Assembly: GCA_963798855.1 (NCBI GenBank)
Contig: CAWCUU010000003.1
Span: 806,001-870,000, forward strand
Reading direction: 5' to 3'
DNA: 64,000 bases
Source: CAWCUU01 sp963798855
Lineage (GTDB): Bacteria > Gemmatimonadota > Gemmatimonadetes > Longimicrobiales > RSA9
In this document: piece after piece, positions 60,951-64,000 of the stretch
Layout: each line of letters begins with the position of its first letter
Numbering within the stretch: position 1 is the stretch's first letter
Program-made: the position numbers and the translations under genes
Notes under the pieces: generated by a model
Databases searched by the model: none
Seen by the model: the letters and a program-made list of their open reading frames with translations, nothing else
Told to the model about the DNA's origin: nothing

Positions 60951-61186
60951 CCACGCTTCTGCGACTCGCGCCGGCGGTCGCGGTTTCTTTCCCGCAACAG
61001 CGACTTCACCTGGCCACTGCGACCCGAGCCGCGGAACGCCCGCACCGGATCCGCCGGCAGCGGGATCACCCTCGCCGTGCCGTCCTCGATGACCCACTCG
61101 AGAACGGTGTTCGGCCCGATCTCGAGCTGCCGCCGCACCTCGGCCGGAACGGAGACCTGGCCCCGCTTCGTCACACGTGTACGCAT
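60947..61186 (-). CDS. AbrB/SpoVT-type antitoxin (VapB-like)
   Basis: 79-aa swapped-hairpin DNA-binding protein: MRTRVTKRGQVSVPAEVRRQ, LEIGPNTVLEWVIEDGTARV, IPLPADPVRAF, with a basic C-terminal tail (KSLLRERNRDRRRESQKRG) that contacts the toxin. The ATG at 61186 sits after an AT-rich stretch, GCTTATCGATTATCATGTAAC on the minus strand, likely the operator/promoter. Pairs with the PIN gene through an ATGA overlap. Confidence 0.88.
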   Translation of the reverse strand: MRTRVTKRGQVSVPAEVRRQLEIGPNTVLEWVIEDGTARVIPLPADPVRAFRGSGRSGQVKSLLRERNRDRRRESQKRG

Positions 61187-61289
61187 GGATGCAAGGTTAC
61201 ATGATAATCGATAAGCCCACAAGTATGATGCGACGTCTGCTTGCGGTTTGCTGCCATGTCCGGACCGGAGGCATCGATCCCTTCCGGCG

Positions 61290-61565
61290 CTAGAGTCCAC
61301 CGAGAGCGCGGTCCGCGGCCTCCCGCCAGTCGTCCTTGTGGGCCAGGGACATTGCCGCCTCGAGCCCGCAGTTCCGGAGCAGCAGGGCCAGCAGGTGAAG
61401 CCGACCATCGGTCTCTTCCGGCCCCCCGATCAGGTATCCGCCGACCAGCTCCAGCTTCTCCGGCGTGAACGCCAGGTACTGCTCGGCCGTGATCGGCTCC
61501 GGCCAGGGCCGCGCTTCGGGCAGCCGAGCTTCCTCGTCCCTGCGTCCGTAATCGGTGCCATCCAT
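61290..61565 (-). CDS. Short hypothetical protein with Uma2-like N-terminal motif
   Basis: 91-aa protein: MDGTDYGRRDEEARLPEARP, then PITAEQYLAFTPEKLELVGG, YLIGGPEETDGRLHLLALLL and RNCGLEAAMSLAHKDDWREA. The ITAEQYLAFTPEKLELVGGYL string resembles the start of Uma2-type endonucleases, but the nuclease core is absent and length is half. It may be a degenerate or independent family. Directly upstream of the AbrB/PIN operon on the same strand, with 100 nt between. Confidence 0.6.
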   Translation of the reverse strand: MDGTDYGRRDEEARLPEARPWPEPITAEQYLAFTPEKLELVGGYLIGGPEETDGRLHLLALLLRNCGLEAAMSLAHKDDWREAADRALGGL

Positions 61566-61739
61566 TCGCACTCCTCGGCGCGTTCCGCGGCCGCTCCGGC
61601 GGCAATGCCGGGCGCGTACCACTCGTGAAGCTAGGCCGCCAACCGGGGCGTTTCCATGTGCAGGTGCGCCACTTCGGCGAGGACGATTTTCCTCTGCATC
61701 GCAGGCGGTCGACCGGCTCGAAGAGGGGGCGGCGGAGGC

Positions 61740-61815
61740 GGAAGCCCCCGCCGCCAGAGCGCGGGTCCGACGTCACGAACCCGCCACCGGGGCGCCGGGC
61801 GAGCGCGACGTACAA
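61740..61815 (-). pseudogene. PIN-domain C-terminal remnant
   Basis: Minus strand from 61815 reads MYVALARRPGGGFVTSDPRS, the C-terminal PIN pattern (L-Y-V-A-L-A-x-x-x-G-x-x-x-V-T-x-D). No N-terminal acidic motifs are found around it, and the frame then runs into low-complexity Arg/Pro sequence. It is similar at the DNA level to the remnant near 63650-63730 (TGTACGTCGCGCTCGCCC in both). Decayed toxin. Confidence 0.5.
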
Positions 61816-61903
61816 GGATCGTGGAACGCACGCGGAGGTGCGTCCGGCGTCGGGTCCGGAAGGTCGGGGAGAACGTCATTCTCGCTCGTACCGTCGGCGA
61901 AAT

Positions 61904-62075
61904 GAAGATGCCGACGCAGGCGGCAAGGTCCTCGTCCGTCTTTCGCTCGGAAAGCGAGATCAAGCCAGCGAGTGTGGTCGGGCAGCGGAATCCGCGTGTG
62001 CATACGTCTCGCTCAGCGAGATCTCGCCAGACCCCGATCCCGCCGCGTGCGTCGAACGCTGGAATGCGCTCACCC
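61904..62075. repeat. Duplicated ~170-bp element, copy A
   Basis: Nearly collinear with copy B at 62633-62800 (about 80% identical by eye). Shared landmarks are GAAGAT-CCGACGCAGGCGGCAA, GTCCGTCTTTCGCTCGGAAA, a GAGATC box and CGTGCGTCGAACG. It contains two small dyads: CTCG-GAAAG-CGAG and TCTCGCT-C-AGCGAGA. On the minus strand one frame reads ISLSERKTDEDLAACVGIF. See copy B. Confidence 0.8.
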
Positions 62076-62192
62076 GCCCCGCTCGCCCACCCACCCGCTC
62101 ACCCCCGCCCGGCTCGCCCCGCCCGCTCCGCGCGCATGCGGGGCGACGCTGCGCCGGCGCGCCCAGGAGCCAACGGACCGACCGACGTGCGG

Positions 62193-62345
62193 CTACTTGC
62201 GCCGCTTGAAGAACTGCACGGCCCGCTCGTGCCGCTCCGCCGCCTCGCGCGTCTCGAACGTACCGAGGTTGCGGCGCTTGCCCGTCTTCGGGTCCTTCTT
62301 CCGGGAGTAGAGACGGTAGCTGCCGTTCTTGAGCTTGCGAATCAT
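62193..62345 (-). CDS. 50-aa basic protein with integrase N-terminal (AP2-like) pattern
   Basis: ATG 62345 to stop 62193: MIRKLKNGSYRLYSRKKDPK, TGKRRNLGTFETREAAERHE, RAVQFFKRRK. This looks like the three-stranded arm-binding domain of tyrosine recombinases (G-x-Y-x-L-x-S, R-x-LGTF-x-T-x-x-A), but without any catalytic domain. Small stand-alone versions are widespread in actinobacteria-like genomes. The longer in-frame extension to 62534 is rejected: RBS GGAGGCGCCCG lies directly before 62345. It probably binds DNA. Confidence 0.8.
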   Translation of the reverse strand: MIRKLKNGSYRLYSRKKDPKTGKRRNLGTFETREAAERHERAVQFFKRRK

Positions 62346-62632
62346 CGGGCGCCTCCTGGTGACTTGGGCGCCTCCTGCCCGCTGCAGGATGAGGCCGCGG
62401 TTCATCCGGCCGGCGTCCAGCGCGGTCACATTGACCATCCTCCGACTCGGGGCGCGGCGTTGGGAAAGGTGACCGCGGTGTCGCGGCCAACTATCCCAAT
62501 GCGAGAGATGGAGGGCGCCGGTGGTAAGGTTCACCGCGCGGGCGCGCCCCTAGTGCCGCAGCTGGCGATGGCCTACCACCGGGACGAACCCACCAGCCAG
62601 CTCTCGAACTCCGCTCGTTCCACCGGCTCTGC

Positions 62633-62800
62633 GAAGATCCCGACGCAGGCGGCAACGTCATCGTCCGTCTTTCGCTCGGAAACCGAGATCGAGCCAGAGA
62701 GCGTGCCCGGTAACCCAATCCGCGTCTGGACACGTCTCGTTCGGCGAGATCTCCCAAGACGCCGATCCCCCGGCGTGCGTCGAACGATCGAATCCGCTCG
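62633..62800. repeat. Duplicated ~170-bp element, copy B
   Basis: Second copy, in the same orientation, 729 bp from copy A, in an otherwise gene-free 678-nt stretch (62346-63023). It keeps CTCGG-AAA-CCGAG and TCTCG-TTCGG-CGAGA, so both dyads are preserved although loop and arm bases changed. The minus-strand frame ISVSERKTDDDVAACVGIFA continues to PVERAEFESWLVGSSRW and stop at 62573. Differences from copy A in this frame are mostly conservative (L/V, E/D, silent). Confidence 0.8.
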
Positions 62801-63023
62801 CCGCGACCGCCCCGCCCGCTCCGCCGCCATCCAGGGCGACGCCGCCACGGCGGGCTGCTCCCCTCGACGGAGCGTGTGCGGACCATGGCTCGAAGCCCTG
62901 CTCGCTGAAGTGCGCGTCGAACGTGAATACCCGATGCAGCCGTAGCCGCCGCATGACCTGAAAGCTCGTTACCGGCTCGATGCATACGTCCCCCGACACG
63001 CCTACTGGCCGGGCGTTGGCGGG

Positions 63024-63434
63024 TCAGGCAAGGCCGAGCTGATGCATCATCGCTGGCTGGTCCCACTGCTCCCACCGCTCCCGCACTTTGCCGTCCTGCA
63101 CGTGATCCAGCAGGAGCCCCGTGATCTGAATTCCTCTGCCGGTGGGCGAAACGGACCCGAGTGGCCCCGTGTGCGTACCTGTCGCGCTCCATCGCATCGC
63201 GACCTTCTCCCCCGCGGAGAGCTGATCTTCGATGGTGAAGTGCAGATCGGGAAAGGCAGCGAGGATTCCTTCCATCATCTGCTTGAAGCCGGCAGGGCCA
63301 TGGATCGCCTCGGTGCTCCCGGTGATGTGGATGACACAGTCGGCGGCGAAGACGTCGTCGGCCACGGAGAGATCGCCATGGTTGAGGCCATCCACCCATC
63401 TGCGCTCGTACTCGGGGACGTGTTCTGCTTGCAT
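63024..63434 (-). CDS. SnoaL-like ester cyclase/NTF2-fold protein
   Basis: 136-aa SnoaL-type protein: MQAEHVPEYERRWVDGLNHG, VFAADCVIHITGSTEAIHGP, FKQMMEGILAAFPDLHFTIE, EKVAMRWSATGTHTGPLGSV, GRGIQITGLLLDHVQDGKVR and REQWDQPAM-like end. This is the cone-shaped NTF2 fold; homologues cyclise polyketides or hydrolyse esters, and many are of unknown activity. ATG 63434 follows CAGGAGGACTCG. No partner gene. Confidence 0.9.
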   Translation of the reverse strand: MQAEHVPEYERRWVDGLNHGDLSVADDVFAADCVIHITGSTEAIHGPAGFKQMMEGILAAFPDLHFTIEDQLSAGEKVAMRWSATGTHTGPLGSVSPTGRGIQITGLLLDHVQDGKVRERWEQWDQPAMMHQLGLA

Positions 63435-63489
63435 CGAGTCCTCCTGGGGAACGGGAAAGTGGTAACGGAGGTGACTGGCGATGAGGGAG

Positions 63490-63760
63490 CGTACGAGGCG
63501 AACCGGGACGCGTCGATTCGAAGCGCGCAACCGCGACGGTCCGGACATCATCCTCCTCGATGCGGTAGACAAGACCGAAGGGGCGCCCGCGCGCGCTGCG
63601 CTCCTCGCACAGCGCCGAGCATGCGCACGGGCCAATCCAGCGACGCAGCCGCTGCCGCCAGGCACCAATCCGCCGTCACCAACCACCCACCGAGACTCTG
63701 GGCGAGCGCGACGTACACAATCCTCGCGGACGAGCTCGTCGAGTCTGAAAAGATACGGCC
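63490..63760 (-). pseudogene. Decayed toxin region (PIN and ParE-like fragments)
   Basis: The 446-nt gap between the SnoaL gene and the right-edge gene holds two fragments on the minus strand. About 63750-63640 reads RIVYVALAQSLGGWLVTADW, a PIN C-terminus. About 63600-63500 reads PFGLVYRIEEDDVRTVAVAR, a RelE/ParE-like C-terminus followed by a degraded end. Neither has a start or N-terminal domain, and the long frame across the region is composition-driven. Best read as remnants of toxin-antitoxin genes. Confidence 0.45.
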
Positions 63761-63880
63761 GCGTTCGAGCAGTCGCGCCCTGAAGGCCGTGGCCGCGTCC
63801 CCGGAACCGCTCGCGCCGCTCCACTCGCTCCGCCGCGGCGGCGATCAGAACCATGGCGGAACGAGAACAGGCCGAAGAGC

Positions 63881-64000
63881 TCACCCCGCCCTCCGGAACG
63901 CCTCGAACCGCTCCGCCAGATAGTCCCGGTTCGGCCGCAGCTTCGCCGCGCGCGGGACGACCAGGCGGCCCCCGTCCAGCCCCTGCAACCCGTGCAGCAG
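63881..64000 (-). CDS. C-terminal fragment of an unidentified gene (right edge)
   Basis: Minus-strand frame entering from the right edge and ending TGA at 63881. It encodes the last 39 residues: LLHGLQGLDGGRLVVPRAAK, LRPNRDYLAERFEAFRRAG. Sequence character is protein-like, but the family cannot be recognised from this fragment. Confidence 0.45.
   Translation of the reverse strand: MLHGLQGLDGGRLVVPRAAKLRPNRDYLAERFEAFRRAG

Noticed and set aside
63024..63884. 286-aa start for the SnoaL-like gene
   Set aside because: The extra 150 residues read through degraded toxin sequence; a strong CAGGAGGA site precedes the ATG at 63434.

Overview
The window is high-GC, densely coded bacterial DNA. No rRNA or tRNA gene was recognised. 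Several traits point, tentatively, to Gemmatimonadota or a close soil lineage: very high GC, plug-only TonB lipoproteins ending in a 'VITTKR'-type motif, DUF5916-type outer-membrane proteins, CCGCGGAG-rich intergenic repeats, and a group 1h-type [NiFe]-hydrogenase. This is inference; no marker gene is present.

Region 1 (1-14259, all minus strand) is one long hydrogenase operon. It reads hypF, hypC, a second hypC-like gene, hypD, hypE, hypA, small subunit, large subunit, NifU-like, DUF5947, a 73-aa protein, DUF6084, a 460-codon accessory gene, the endopeptidase, a 35-aa membrane peptide, hypB and a SIS-domain gene cut by the window edge. Most junctions overlap by ATGA or GTGA. The small-subunit SCDGD motif and the accessory set match the oxygen-tolerant group 1h ('actinobacterial') enzymes that scavenge atmospheric H2. 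Immediately upstream on the same strand is a lipoprotein carrying about 16 His-containing heptads (14608-15942).

Region 2 (16-26.2 kb) holds a regulated membrane/hydrolase operon, a large DUF5916-type outer-membrane protein, an FAD oxidase, a YxFxxD-repeat lipoprotein, a secreted trypsin-fold protease with a PKD domain, and a YWTD-type beta-propeller lipoprotein. Region 3 (26.4-31.9 kb) is a sulfur module: sulfurtransferase, two YeeE/YedE half-transporters and a rhodanese. Behind it is an OmpR-type two-component system. Matching 11-bp direct repeats lie upstream of both the sulfur operon and the sensor kinase.

Region 4 (32-57.9 kb) is mixed housekeeping and secreted metabolism: PPOX-like protein, DinB, gamma-glutamyltransferase, two plug-only TonB lipoproteins, tandem WYL regulators, DUF4236 and ARPP-1 proteins, a sugar dehydrogenase-like propeller, a GntR regulator, a B12-binding radical SAM enzyme coupled to a small HD (p)ppGpp hydrolase-like gene, phosphodiesterase, D-aminoacylase, multicopper oxidase, Nudix and VWA proteins. 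Region 5 (58-64 kb) is accessory: a RES/Xre toxin-antitoxin pair, Smr, a PIN/AbrB pair, decayed PIN and ParE-like remnants, and a duplicated element of about 170 bp.

Many otherwise well-conserved genes are broken by frameshifts that are almost all +1 (one extra base). This looks like systematic insertion error in the assembly rather than gene decay. Such genes are annotated as single loci.
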